A DNA stretch of 38,342 nt, taken from positions 1 to 38,342 of IMG/VR virus record IMGVR_UViG_3300032893_003200; one strand, written 5' to 3'. The stretch's first letter is position 1, and each line of letters opens with the position of its first letter. Of the stretch, positions 15,205-23,000 are shown in pieces. The stretch comes from a virus. The notes beneath the pieces are model-generated. The model was not told the origin of the DNA, ran no database searches, and worked only from the letters and a program-made list of their open reading frames with translations. The position numbers were made by a program, and so were the translations under genes.

Positions 15205-15657
15205 TTAGGCGAGTTCCTTTTCTTCTTCCTGCTTTTTCACGTGCGGCCGCGGGCTGAATTTCTTTTTCAGCAGTTCCTTCTCGTGCTCTTCATCGCGCGC
15301 CACTACCGATTGCCGGCCGTCGGCCGAATACATGCACTTCGGATATTCCTGGTAGCGGTAGGGGGCGACGGGCGGCTTCGACAGGTCAAATTCCTGCCCG
15401 CCTTGCGGCTCGGCCAGCAGCGCCTTGGTCAGTTCCATCTTTTGCGCCGGCGTGAGCGATTTCAGCACGTCGGATAAATCGGTGGCGAAGGTGTTCTTCA
15501 CAACGGGTACGTTCATGCGAGTCTCCAAATCGGGCGAGTTCGAGCGCAGATCCTCAAGCATTTGCTCGCGGAGCTTCGCGTCGCGGGGCACGCCTTCCAG
15601 GTCGAACTGCAAAGGCCAGCGATCGCGCAGGCTGCGGTGCGAGTCACGGATGGACAT
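15205..15657 (-). CDS. Hypothetical Lys/Glu-rich protein of the capsid region (150 aa)
   Basis: No family recognised. The sequence is hydrophilic: an N-terminal stretch with RDRWPLQFDLEGVP, a helical middle (LSDVLKSLTPAQKMELTKAL), a PPVAPYRYQEYPKCMYSADG block and a highly charged C-terminus (KKQEEEKELA). The APYRYQEYPKCMY phrase with its Lys/Arg tail recurs in small phage proteins near coat genes. It follows the stem-loop at 15681-15706. Confidence 0.7.
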   Translation of the reverse strand: MSIRDSHRSLRDRWPLQFDLEGVPRDAKLREQMLEDLRSNSPDLETRMNVPVVKNTFATDLSDVLKSLTPAQKMELTKALLAEPQGGQEFDLSKPPVAPYRYQEYPKCMYSADGRQSVVARDEEHEKELLKKKFSPRPHVKKQEEEKELA

Positions 15658-15680
15658 GCCACAAACAGAAATCCACGACG

Positions 15681-15706
15681 GAGCCCAGCCAGGTTCGGCC
15701 GGGCTC
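15681..15706. terminator. Strong stem-loop between capsid and tail-adaptor genes
   Basis: GAGCCC pairs with GGGCTC and, after one mismatch, GCC with GGC, around loop AGGTTC. It lies in the only sizeable gap (15658-15731) downstream of the signal-peptide gene and coat. On the minus strand it is not followed by a continuous T run, so partial termination or RNA processing that lowers expression after coat is likelier than full termination. Confidence 0.45.
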
Positions 15707-15731
15707 TGCCGCTCGTGGGGTTACAGCAACT

Positions 15732-16703
15732 TCAATACAGCTGCCAGTAGGGACCGACCGCGGTGGTGAATGTGGTCGGAACCGTGATCGTCGCCGGGAT
15801 GGTGCCGAACGTCTGCCCGGTGACGCCTTTGGTGGTGTAGCCGTCCTGCACGCTGGTGATCAGCATGCGCACCGTGGCCGTGGTGCCATTGGTCTGCAGG
15901 CAACCGTAGTACTTGGCTGGCCCCACGAGGTAATACTTTTTCGTGAAGTCCAGGTGCTCATAAGTCGAAGCCGTTCCGGCCGTGGTGCCGGCCGTGGCCG
16001 AGTTCGCGAGCAGGTTGCCGGTGGCATCGTAGAGCACAGAGATGTGCTTGTCAGTGCCGCCGGTGGTGCCGAGCAGAGCCGCCAGGCCGGTCACGTTCTT
16101 CGACTGCTGCACGTCGAGCTCGGTGCAGTACATCGTAGTCGCGGCCAGCGTGGTGCCGTTGGTGTTGATGCCCGTGTAGAGCACTGCACCGGGCTGCGGA
16201 TGGTAGACCACCGAGAAGGTGGCGTTCGAGTTTTTTGCGTCGGCTACAACCCACTGCCCGCCTACGCAATCGGCGATCGACGACTCTGCGCCGCCGACAC
16301 CGAGGGCGATGACGGGAAGATACAGCTGGTTGGAGCGTGTGCAGCTCCCCGTCGGCGCCTGCGTGGCGATGGCATAGGGAGGCGCGACGAAAACGAGAGC
16401 GCCGGAGGCGTGGGTCGATGCCGCCTGGCTGCCGTTTGAGCCGCGCGTGACCCCGATGGTGGTGCCATTGACGGAATTCACGAACAGCAATTCGCCCAGC
16501 CCATCGGCCACGAAGAGCACGGTGGAGTTGGCGGTGATGCCGGTCGCCGAAGACACGGTCACAAAGGTCTGCGACGTGGAGGTGACGGCGGCGGCGAGCG
16601 TGGTTTGCGTCAGGATGGTCTGCGCGCTGGCGGGCGGAACCGCGAACAGGGCGACAGTCAAAAGGACCGCTGCGACGGAAGCGAAGAAGTTTTTGTTGGT
16701 CAT
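15732..16703 (-). CDS. Signal-peptide-bearing protein encoded next to the coat gene (323 aa)
   Basis: AAGGAG precedes the ATG at 16703. Residues 1-28 are a textbook Sec signal ending PPASA, cut before QTILTQ. The mature protein is Thr/Ser/Ala/Gly-rich beta structure. About residues 30-105 (TTLAAAVTSTSQTFVTVSSA and a later FVADGLGELLFVNSV) resemble the beta-sandwich repeats of phage decoration and fibre proteins. The C-terminal half has VYHPQPGAVLYTG, HISVLYDATGN and TFTTAVGPYWQLY. There are four mature cysteines. Placed directly after coat, a cytoplasmic decoration protein would be expected, yet the signal is strong. Either the signal is uncleaved or the protein acts outside the cytoplasm. 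Confidence 0.75.
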   Translation of the reverse strand: MTNKNFFASVAAVLLTVALFAVPPASAQTILTQTTLAAAVTSTSQTFVTVSSATGITANSTVLFVADGLGELLFVNSVNGTTIGVTRGSNGSQAASTHASGALVFVAPPYAIATQAPTGSCTRSNQLYLPVIALGVGGAESSIADCVGGQWVVADAKNSNATFSVVYHPQPGAVLYTGINTNGTTLAATTMYCTELDVQQSKNVTGLAALLGTTGGTDKHISVLYDATGNLLANSATAGTTAGTASTYEHLDFTKKYYLVGPAKYYGCLQTNGTTATVRMLITSVQDGYTTKGVTGQTFGTIPATITVPTTFTTAVGPYWQLY

Positions 16704-16714
16704 GTGAGTTCTCC

Positions 16715-17953
16715 TTATGCTCCCAACAGCGCAACCGCGCAGTTGTCCTGGTACAAGTTGCCGAATCCGCAGACGGTGTCGAATCTGTGGATCTGCATGG
16801 AGTGCACCGGATCCCAGGCTTTGACGAAACGCACCGGGATGCCGGTGAGCTTGTCCTCCGCCTGCGACCGCGCCTCAACCGCCTTCGGCAAATAGAAGCG
16901 CATGCCGACGATGGCGAACGAGTACTTGGTGAGGGCCAGGCCGACGGTGCCGGTGGCTCCGTTCGGATTGGGCGTTCCGGGGAACAGCGTCAAAGCCGCG
17001 CCGTTGGCGGGCAGGGCATCGACGTTCTGGTACTGCGTACCCGGTCCGTAGATCGCGGGCAGGATGGTGATGGTGTCCGCGCCTCCGGTCAGCGTGAAGT
17101 CCTGCGTGGCCGTGAAGGTCATCGGAGTCAGCGGTCCAGGAGTGCGCCGCGTTCTCGGGTTGACCAGGTTCACGTTCGCGATCGAGAACTTGTCGCCCTG
17201 CTTGATGGTGTCGTTCAGCGTGCCGGTGATGACGAGCGAGGATCCGCTCTGGCCCGCACCGGTCACTGTGACCGCTCCCGCCCATGTGCCGGCGGTGTGC
17301 GAATAGAGCGACTGCTCTTCAAACACGCGGAAAGCTTTCAGCCGTCCCAGCGAGCCTTCCTTGAAGGCCTCGTCGATCTCATCCGACGGGTTGAACAGCG
17401 ACGTCACCGGCGTATTGATCGAGTTGACCTGCATGGAGGACGAGATCAGTGCGGCGCGATTGCGATCGGGCGGGCACGCCTTCTGCAACAGCTTCTGGCG
17501 GGCCTGGTCGAGAAACACAATCGATGTCGGATCGGTGCCGAGCGTGCCGACGATCTGGCTGGTGTTGTTTTTGGCGAACAGCGCGGCGCGGGAATCGATC
17601 TCCTGCGACAGCTGCACGCCGGCCGGTTCCAAGTACTGCTCGCGGATTTCTTCCTCGGTGCGCTCCGCCTTGACCGCGGCTTCGTAATCGTCCCATTGGA
17701 AGTCGATGCCGAACGGCTGGTCGAGCGAGATGGTGGTCGAAATCCGATTGATGCCTTGCGGGTTGTATCCGAGACCGTCCCGGATGGTGAACTGTTGCGG
17801 GAACTTGACCTGAATCGTCGTCCCTACAGCGAACGTCTTTTCATAGTCCTTCTCCCAGTCTGTGTTGAAAATGGACGCAACCTTGTTGGCGTTCATCAGG
17901 TTGCGCAACACTTCCATGGAGATCCACGAAGTGTTTAGAAACTGGTTGGCCAT
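16715..17953 (-). CDS. Major capsid (coat) protein, P22 gp5-like (412 aa)
   Basis: Matches P22-type coat proteins in length (P22 gp5 has 430), position and features. The start (MANQFLNTSWISMEVLRNLMN) carries the N-arm helix, followed by FNTDWEKDYEKTFAVGTTIQVKFP. Residues about 85-130 form the long helix (DDYEAAVKAERTEEEIREQYL). The ALISSSMQVNSINTPVTSLF region follows, then an inserted beta domain at about 225-330 (GAVTVTGAGQSGSSLVITG, then PMTFTATQDFTLTGG), equivalent to the I-domain. The C-terminus is the A-domain-like AIVGMRFYLPKAVEARSQAE. It should assemble with the scaffold encoded just upstream into an HK97-fold procapsid. There is no signal peptide. Confidence 0.9.
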   Translation of the reverse strand: MANQFLNTSWISMEVLRNLMNANKVASIFNTDWEKDYEKTFAVGTTIQVKFPQQFTIRDGLGYNPQGINRISTTISLDQPFGIDFQWDDYEAAVKAERTEEEIREQYLEPAGVQLSQEIDSRAALFAKNNTSQIVGTLGTDPTSIVFLDQARQKLLQKACPPDRNRAALISSSMQVNSINTPVTSLFNPSDEIDEAFKEGSLGRLKAFRVFEEQSLYSHTAGTWAGAVTVTGAGQSGSSLVITGTLNDTIKQGDKFSIANVNLVNPRTRRTPGPLTPMTFTATQDFTLTGGADTITILPAIYGPGTQYQNVDALPANGAALTLFPGTPNPNGATGTVGLALTKYSFAIVGMRFYLPKAVEARSQAEDKLTGIPVRFVKAWDPVHSMQIHRFDTVCGFGNLYQDNCAVALLGA

Positions 17954-17956
17954 GGC

Positions 17957-19075
17957 TTATTTCCTTGATCTGCGCACGGCCAGCAGGCGGGGATCGCGCG
18001 AGTTTTGCTCGCGGTTATACGCCGACTGGTCCTGGTGCTCGATGGCATCGTCGACCGTGTCCTTCGCCACGGTTCCCTTGCCGGAAACCTGGTGCGGCGG
18101 CCGCGGTGCCTGGGTAACGGAGCGGGCAGAAGAGGAAGCCGAACGAGCGCCGGAAACCTTCATCTCGATTTCGGAAAGCGCGTAGGCGGCGTCGATCTGG
18201 TTCATCCCGTTGATCTGGTCGAGCACGTCCGGGTTTTGACCGAGGTAATACAGAACCTTCGGCCCGGCCGGGCGGCTCAGGATGAACACGTCGGCGACGG
18301 AGCCCTGCTTGATCGGCAAATCGGGATTCAGCGCGACTTCCTGGAAGTCGGGCATGTCCTTCATCACCGCCTCGCAGCGCCTGGCGAATTCGCGATTGAC
18401 GGTTTCAACAGCCTGCTGCTGCGCGCGTTCCCGCTCGGTCCTGGCGTTCGTCTCCTGAAATTTCCGGATAGCCTCGTCCTGTAGCCACTGGTCCTTGGCC
18501 GCTTCATAATCGGCATAGGTCGCGTACTTGGGCTTTCCGGTTTTCTCGTCGACGTCGTCGATCTTGGGCCGGGGTGTTGCCTTGTCGACCGCTGCAGATT
18601 GCGAGGCCTGCTGGGTTTCACGCTGTGCGGACGTTTCGGTACGAGCTTCCTGCCGGCCTTCGACCCGGGCGAGTTTCTCGCGCAGTTCGCGGTTCTCGCG
18701 CGAAAGCTTGGCCCAGCGCGACTCGCCCTGCTGGCGGGTGCGCTGCTGCGCCTGCTCTCGGGATCTCTCCTGCTCAGTGGCGGCTTGCGAGGCCGCGCGA
18801 TCGCCATCCTGTGCGCCGGATGAGGCGGAATCCTGCTGGCCGCGCCGAGCGCCGTCCTGATCGCTATCCTGATCGGCGTCCTGCTCGGCGAGCTGCTGTT
18901 CGTATTCCTGCTGCTCTTCCTCGTCGGACTTGTCTGCTTGGGACCGGTCTTCGCTGGCGGCAAACTTGCCCGTTTTGCGATATTCGCGATCGGTGGGCAG
19001 AAATCCCGAGTCGAGCGCCTGCTCGATCGAGGAAGCAGACGCTACCGAGGCGTCCTGAGTGACGGTGGTTTTCAT
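17957..19075 (-). CDS. Scaffolding protein (P22 gp8 position, 372 aa)
   Basis: Very hydrophilic, mostly helical and disordered. An N-terminal part (SSIEQALDSGFLPTDREYRK) is followed by a long Gln/Asp/Glu/Arg-rich region (about 45-150) and a helical stretch with RELREKLARVEGRQE. The segment PKYATYADYEAAKDQWLQDE and a C-terminal half with DLPIKQGSVADVFILSRP, then LYYLGQNPDVLDQINGMN, are typical of phage scaffolds of this group. The basic end (RDPRLLAVRRSRK) may bind coat. It lies between portal and coat as in P22. Scaffolds guide coat assembly, then leave. AAGGAAAA precedes the ATG. Confidence 0.82.
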   Translation of the reverse strand: MKTTVTQDASVASASSIEQALDSGFLPTDREYRKTGKFAASEDRSQADKSDEEEQQEYEQQLAEQDADQDSDQDGARRGQQDSASSGAQDGDRAASQAATEQERSREQAQQRTRQQGESRWAKLSRENRELREKLARVEGRQEARTETSAQRETQQASQSAAVDKATPRPKIDDVDEKTGKPKYATYADYEAAKDQWLQDEAIRKFQETNARTERERAQQQAVETVNREFARRCEAVMKDMPDFQEVALNPDLPIKQGSVADVFILSRPAGPKVLYYLGQNPDVLDQINGMNQIDAAYALSEIEMKVSGARSASSSARSVTQAPRPPHQVSGKGTVAKDTVDDAIEHQDQSAYNREQNSRDPRLLAVRRSRK

Positions 19076-19137
19076 GAGGATTTTCCTTGGTGGTGCGAGT
19101 GCCGGATGTGACGCGGGACCGGCGGCGCGATGGAAAT

Positions 19138-21294
19138 CTAAACTTGGGACTGGTCGTTAGGCTGCTGCTGATCCGGCTGCGCCGCCGCCAAAGTAGCCGC
19201 GTGCTGCTGCGCCTGGTGCTGCATGGCAAACTCGTGCGCGGCGTTGTGGTTCTCGATCCAGAATTCCTTGTACATCTGCTGCCGCTCGGCGTCGTCCTGC
19301 GCCTTGGTCTGAATTTCCGCCAGCAGCACCTTGATGTCGTTTGCCAATTGCGATCGCAGGTTTTCGTTCTCCTGCTTCATCTGCTCGATCGTCACCTTGG
19401 TCTGCTGCTCCAGCACGCGGCCGGCGCGGTCCTGGTGCAGGGCGGCGTTTTCCTGCTGCAGTGCGACGAGCTGCGACTGCATCTGCTGAATCGCGGCCTG
19501 CGCTTCGGGCGGCAGGTTCGAGGGATCCGGCGGGTCAAAGACGTCGGCGATCTGCTTGCCGATCGGACCGAGCGTCGGCCGCATGCGGATCCCGAGAGCG
19601 AGCACTTTTGCCTGCGGCGTGCCCGGCTGCGGCAGGTTCGCCATGTTCTCGATCAGCTGGTCGACAAATGAGCTTTGCTCGTCGCGCTCGGAGTCGTAGC
19701 TCGGCCCGGTCGAGATGGTGACGTCGAATTCGCCCTTGGCGGTGTGGACGTGTTCCGGATCGAGATCCTGCACTTCGTACGCGCCCTGCTCGTCGATCGG
19801 GTGCGACGTCTGTCCCACGATCTGCGTGAGCTTGCGCTTGCCGTCGGGCAGCGCCATCGGCATCTGCCGCTCGGTGTCATAGATGGGCGTGATCAGCTGG
19901 TTGATTTGCCAGCCCAGGTTGTGCAGGAAGCAATTCTCATAGCGATCGATGAAGTGGAAGCTGCCGAGCGACTCCATGTCCTCGACTTTTTCCAGCGCCA
20001 CGCCGGACTTCTCATTGCGCCGGGCCGCGGCCGTCGGCAGCGGCGTGATGCCCATCGAGGACTGCAGCGCACGCGCAGCCGCGTCCTTCGCGCCTTCCCA
20101 CTCGCTGAAGGCGACCTGATATTGCGTGAAGGTCGGCGAGGGAGGGAACTGCCCGGTCTGCGCGAAGATCTCGGCCCAATCCCACTGCAGGTAAGCGAAG
20201 CCTTCGTCGGTGCAGTTCTCCCATGCCTCCTTGTCGCTTTCAAACGTGCCTTTCGGGCCGACCCACGGCACCTTGGGAACTTTCTTCGCGACTTCTGCCT
20301 CGGAGCTGGCCAGATAGTCGTACATCATCTGCGGATCCCGGGCGAAGCGGACCATGGAGAGCAGCTCGCGCTTCGATTGCCCGCCGACCATGACCCAGCG
20401 CTCCGGGCCGAAGCAGGCGATGATGGGAATGCGCGTGCCCGCCCACTCGATCTCGTCGAGGATCTCGACGCCGTTGGTCAGATACTGCATCACATAAGGC
20501 GTTTCGATGGTGCGCTCGCGCTTCACCTCACCGCGCACCAGCTCCTTCGCCTGCTTCCACTCGTCCTCGGTGAAAATCTGCAGTCCTTCCTTGGTTTCGA
20601 CCAGCAGTAGTTGCGAGCGCTTGTGCTCTACGCGCCAGTTTTCGGCGACCTGCACGAAGTGGTCGGTGATCCAGTCGGAGACGTGATCCTCGCCCATGAT
20701 CTCGCCCGCAAAATCGGTGATGCGGGCTTTGGGATACTTGCGCTTGAAATCGCGCTTCGGGATCCGGTCGAGCAGGAAGGCTTCGGGCACGTCGGAGGCA
20801 TCGGGCTGCTTGTAGTGCGGGGAAAACAGCACGGTGTCGGGATTCATCACCGGCTTGATGACGATCGACTGGTTGAAGCTCTCGTCGTCGTCGTACTCAG
20901 TCGCCAGGCGAGCGAAGCCGTAGCTGCGCTCGATCATGCACTCGAAGGCGTAGAGGTAAATGGGCTGCGCCTGCGAGCGCTCCTCGATGCCCATGATCAG
21001 CGCGCCGCGGCGCTCGGCGTCCTGGTCGCTGGCGCCGTCGCCTTTGGGCTGCGCCTTGATGGCGCGCTTCGACTTGCGCACGTTGCCGATCACCTGGTTC
21101 AGGAACTGGTTGATCTGGTCGAAGTGGATGCAGGGGCGGCCCTTGGTCTCGCGCGACTGGCGGTCTTCCGGATCCCACGGTCCTTCGACCGAAATGGCCT
21201 GCATGTCGGCCGAGGCTTCCTTGCGGATCTCGTCCCAGTCGTTGCGGTAGTCGCGGAAGCTCTCGCGGATCTCTTTAGTGGAGGGAGTGGGCAT
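19138..21294 (-). CDS. Portal protein (P22 gp1-like, 718 aa)
   Basis: Length fits P22 portal (725). Family landmarks are the N-terminal SFRDYRNDWDEIRKEASADM, a GRPCIHFDQINQFLNQVIGN block, KRAIKAQPKGDG, and the YAFECMIERSYGFARLATEY helix. Later come FGPERWVMVGGQSKRELLS and RFARDPQMMYDYLASSEAEV, with KVPWVGPKGTFE. The C-terminal third (about 590-718) is a Gln-rich coiled coil (QAAIQQMQSQLVALQQENA), like the barrel of the P22 portal. The dodecameric ring is the packaging gate and the tail attachment point. It starts 13 bases from a possible divergent small gene. Confidence 0.92.
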   Translation of the reverse strand: MPTPSTKEIRESFRDYRNDWDEIRKEASADMQAISVEGPWDPEDRQSRETKGRPCIHFDQINQFLNQVIGNVRKSKRAIKAQPKGDGASDQDAERRGALIMGIEERSQAQPIYLYAFECMIERSYGFARLATEYDDDESFNQSIVIKPVMNPDTVLFSPHYKQPDASDVPEAFLLDRIPKRDFKRKYPKARITDFAGEIMGEDHVSDWITDHFVQVAENWRVEHKRSQLLLVETKEGLQIFTEDEWKQAKELVRGEVKRERTIETPYVMQYLTNGVEILDEIEWAGTRIPIIACFGPERWVMVGGQSKRELLSMVRFARDPQMMYDYLASSEAEVAKKVPKVPWVGPKGTFESDKEAWENCTDEGFAYLQWDWAEIFAQTGQFPPSPTFTQYQVAFSEWEGAKDAAARALQSSMGITPLPTAAARRNEKSGVALEKVEDMESLGSFHFIDRYENCFLHNLGWQINQLITPIYDTERQMPMALPDGKRKLTQIVGQTSHPIDEQGAYEVQDLDPEHVHTAKGEFDVTISTGPSYDSERDEQSSFVDQLIENMANLPQPGTPQAKVLALGIRMRPTLGPIGKQIADVFDPPDPSNLPPEAQAAIQQMQSQLVALQQENAALHQDRAGRVLEQQTKVTIEQMKQENENLRSQLANDIKVLLAEIQTKAQDDAERQQMYKEFWIENHNAAHEFAMQHQAQQHAATLAAAQPDQQQPNDQSQV

Positions 21295-21307
21295 TTAGAA
21301 TCTGCGC

Positions 21308-21466
21308 ATGGTCAAATTCGAACTGTCGAACGGGAAGCAGTTTGATCTGTGCCCGCAATGTTCTGAAAAAGCAGAAGGTGTAAAGGAAGACGCATCGGTC
21401 ACGGCGTTCGAGCTTTGCGCCGAATGCTGCGAAAAACTTCTGGCATTGCAAGAAACCGTTCAGTGA
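21308..21466 (+). CDS. Small zinc-ribbon protein on the plus strand (52 aa)
   Basis: A short ORF fills the gap between portal and the next minus gene. ATG at 21308 gives 52 residues with C15-x2-C18 and C37-x2-C40-C41, a compact zinc ribbon like those in small phage or host regulators. Codon use looks coding, and the ends fit: it starts 13 bases from the portal start and overlaps the convergent stop by seven bases. No ribosome-binding site is clear, so the start is uncertain. Antisense expression within the late operon would need its own promoter. Confidence 0.5.
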   Translation: MVKFELSNGKQFDLCPQCSEKAEGVKEDASVTAFELCAECCEKLLALQETVQ

Positions 21467-22164
21467 ATCAGCACCCTTGTCGCGCAGCCCGGGCAGGTGC
21501 AGTCGTCGGCGATGACCCAGCCCGCCAGGCGCGCCTTCAGATATCCGTCCTGCTCATCCCAAACGCGCAGCGCGTGTTTCTTCTCGCACTTGGCGCACTC
21601 GATCATCATGGTTGCGCGCCCGGGCACGTGCTGCGGACAGTAGGTTTTCTTCGTGCCGTTGCGATCTTCCCAGCGCCAGCCTTCGTCGTGCGCCAGGCGC
21701 GTCGCTTCCCGACGGTTCACTGCAGGAAAGAACTTCTGCAAGGTGCAGCGCGTGCAGACCAGCTCCAGCCGGCCGCCGGCTTTTTCGTGCGCGACCTGGT
21801 CGAGAGCTTCCTGCGCCTGGCGCGCCAGCCGGTACTCGTCCGACTCGATTTCGCCGACCTTGAACTTGTCGGGGTAGGCGGTGCCGTTCCACACGTCCCA
21901 CTGCTCGCGCTCGGCCTTTTCCTTGATCTCGCGCTCGTAGACGTCGAGCGGCTTTGCCGCGAAGCAGAGATGTGGCCGCAGCGCTTCATAGGCGATGCGG
22001 CGCTGGTCGGGCGCCGTCGACATCAGCAGGCCGCGGAAGGATTCGTGCGTGCGGTAGAGCGTCGCGATCTGCGAAAACAAATTCGGATCGTCGAGCCCGC
22101 CAAAGCCGACTTCCTTCAGCTTGCGGTTGATGACCTGGCGTTCTTTCAGGGTGACTGCGGGCAT
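21460..22164 (-). CDS. Cys-rich zinc-binding hypothetical protein (234 aa)
   Basis: ATG at 22164 was chosen because it follows the previous stop closely. The N-terminal 130 residues are helical (TLKERQVINRKLKEVGFGG, then LYRTHESFRGLLMSTAPDQ). The C-terminal half has three metal-knuckle clusters: CTRC near 138-141, CPQH near 176-179 plus CAKC near 190-193, and DCTCPGC near 222-227. Together these could bind two zinc ions. No enzymatic motif was recognised. It is the gene just upstream of portal in the transcript, within the extra block between terL and portal. Function unknown. Confidence 0.75.
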   Translation of the reverse strand: MPAVTLKERQVINRKLKEVGFGGLDDPNLFSQIATLYRTHESFRGLLMSTAPDQRRIAYEALRPHLCFAAKPLDVYEREIKEKAEREQWDVWNGTAYPDKFKVGEIESDEYRLARQAQEALDQVAHEKAGGRLELVCTRCTLQKFFPAVNRREATRLAHDEGWRWEDRNGTKKTYCPQHVPGRATMMIECAKCEKKHALRVWDEQDGYLKARLAGWVIADDCTCPGCATRVLIH

Positions 22165-22166
22165 GG

Positions 22167-22598
22167 CTACTCTTCGTAGTCTCCGCCGCCGTCCTCGCCT
22201 TCGGCAGCTTCTGCGCCGGCGACTTTTTCGGCCATCTGTTTGGCTCCGCCCAGCGCGGAAGCAATGTGCTTCATCATGCCGGCGTGGTCTTTGGGACCGA
22301 AGGGAAACGAGTGGTGGGTTTCTTCCATGAAGGCGCCCGACTTCGCGGTGGCCTTCGGCATCATGTGGTGGTGCACGGTGTGGCCGGTAACCTGGCCGCC
22401 TTTGCCGCGGTGGATCTCGATGCGCATTTCGCGCATGTTGCCCATCTCCGGTGCTTTTTTCATGGCTGAACTTCCTTTCTGGTGGTGACCGAGCGAGGGA
22501 TCGGCGTGCAGTTCCCGGTTCATCTTTGCTTTCTGCGCTTCGGTCAGCGGCGAGCTGCTCGACTCGAGAAAGCGAACTTGTTTTTCGGTGTAAGGCAT
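22167..22598 (-). CDS. Hypothetical His/Met-rich phage protein of two modules (143 aa)
   Basis: Two pieces that recur in phages of GC-rich bacteria seem joined. The first (MPYTEKQVRFLESSSSPLTE, then HADPSLGH and KGSSAMKK) runs to about residue 50. The second (MREMRIEIHRGKGGQVTGHT, then VHHHMMPK and SGAFMEETHHSFPFG) runs to about 118. The end is acidic (EGEDGGGDYEE). Histidines are clustered, so metal binding is possible. There is no membrane segment. Probably a minor virion or head-region protein. Confidence 0.75.
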   Translation of the reverse strand: MPYTEKQVRFLESSSSPLTEAQKAKMNRELHADPSLGHHQKGSSAMKKAPEMGNMREMRIEIHRGKGGQVTGHTVHHHMMPKATAKSGAFMEETHHSFPFGPKDHAGMMKHIASALGGAKQMAEKVAGAEAAEGEDGGGDYEE

Positions 22599-22606
22599 GT
22601 GCGCGT

Positions 22607-22693
22607 TCAGTGCCGCCGCGGCGGCTCACAGCCATAGACCACAAAAAACATGTTGAGCCCGTAATAAACGCCGGCGACGTTGGTCATCTGCAT
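22607..22693 (-). CDS. Candidate 28-aa membrane peptide coupled by TGATG
   Basis: The gap between two minus genes holds an ORF whose ATG overlaps the upstream stop as TGATG, the arrangement seen in translationally coupled genes. The peptide has a hydrophobic aromatic core (VAGVYYGLNMFFVVYGC) and a basic end (EPPRRH), suggesting a single membrane-spanning peptide. It is too short for family assignment. Confidence 0.45.
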   Translation of the reverse strand: MQMTNVAGVYYGLNMFFVVYGCEPPRRH

Positions 22694-22998
22694 CAGCGTT
22701 CTCCCCCGCTCATCGTCGGGCGCCTCAGCTGCGCCTGTTCCCAGCGCTGCCACGCCTGGTCAAGTTCGAGATCGGCGGCGTCGCCGGGATCCTGCTGCTC
22801 GTCCGGATCCGGATCGGAGTAGCAGCGCACCGTGATGCTGTCGGCGTCGGAACTGATCTCCTGCCACGAGTGCCCGTCGGCGCAGTGGTGCGAGGGGTAC
22901 AGCGTTTCCGTGGGCGCGTCGGTCGAATAGTCGGTCCGGTTCTCGGGCACCAGGCAAATCGCCAGCCACACCGCCATCACCGCAAAAACGAAACGCAC
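22693..22998 (-). CDS. N-terminally membrane-anchored hypothetical protein (101 aa)
   Basis: Residues 1-17 (MRFVFAVMAVWLAICLV) form a signal-anchor. No clear signal-peptidase site follows, so it may stay in the inner membrane with the rest outside. The outer part is acidic (DPDPDEQQDPGDAADLELDQ), with two cysteines (HHC, VRC) and aromatic residues. The protein ends in a helical Gln/Arg stretch. Family unknown. It is the eighth product of this window with an N-terminal export-type segment and follows three secreted-type genes directly, by two-base spacing. Confidence 0.65.
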   Translation of the reverse strand: MRFVFAVMAVWLAICLVPENRTDYSTDAPTETLYPSHHCADGHSWQEISSDADSITVRCYSDPDPDEQQDPGDAADLELDQAWQRWEQAQLRRPTMSGGER

Positions 22999-23000
22999 CG

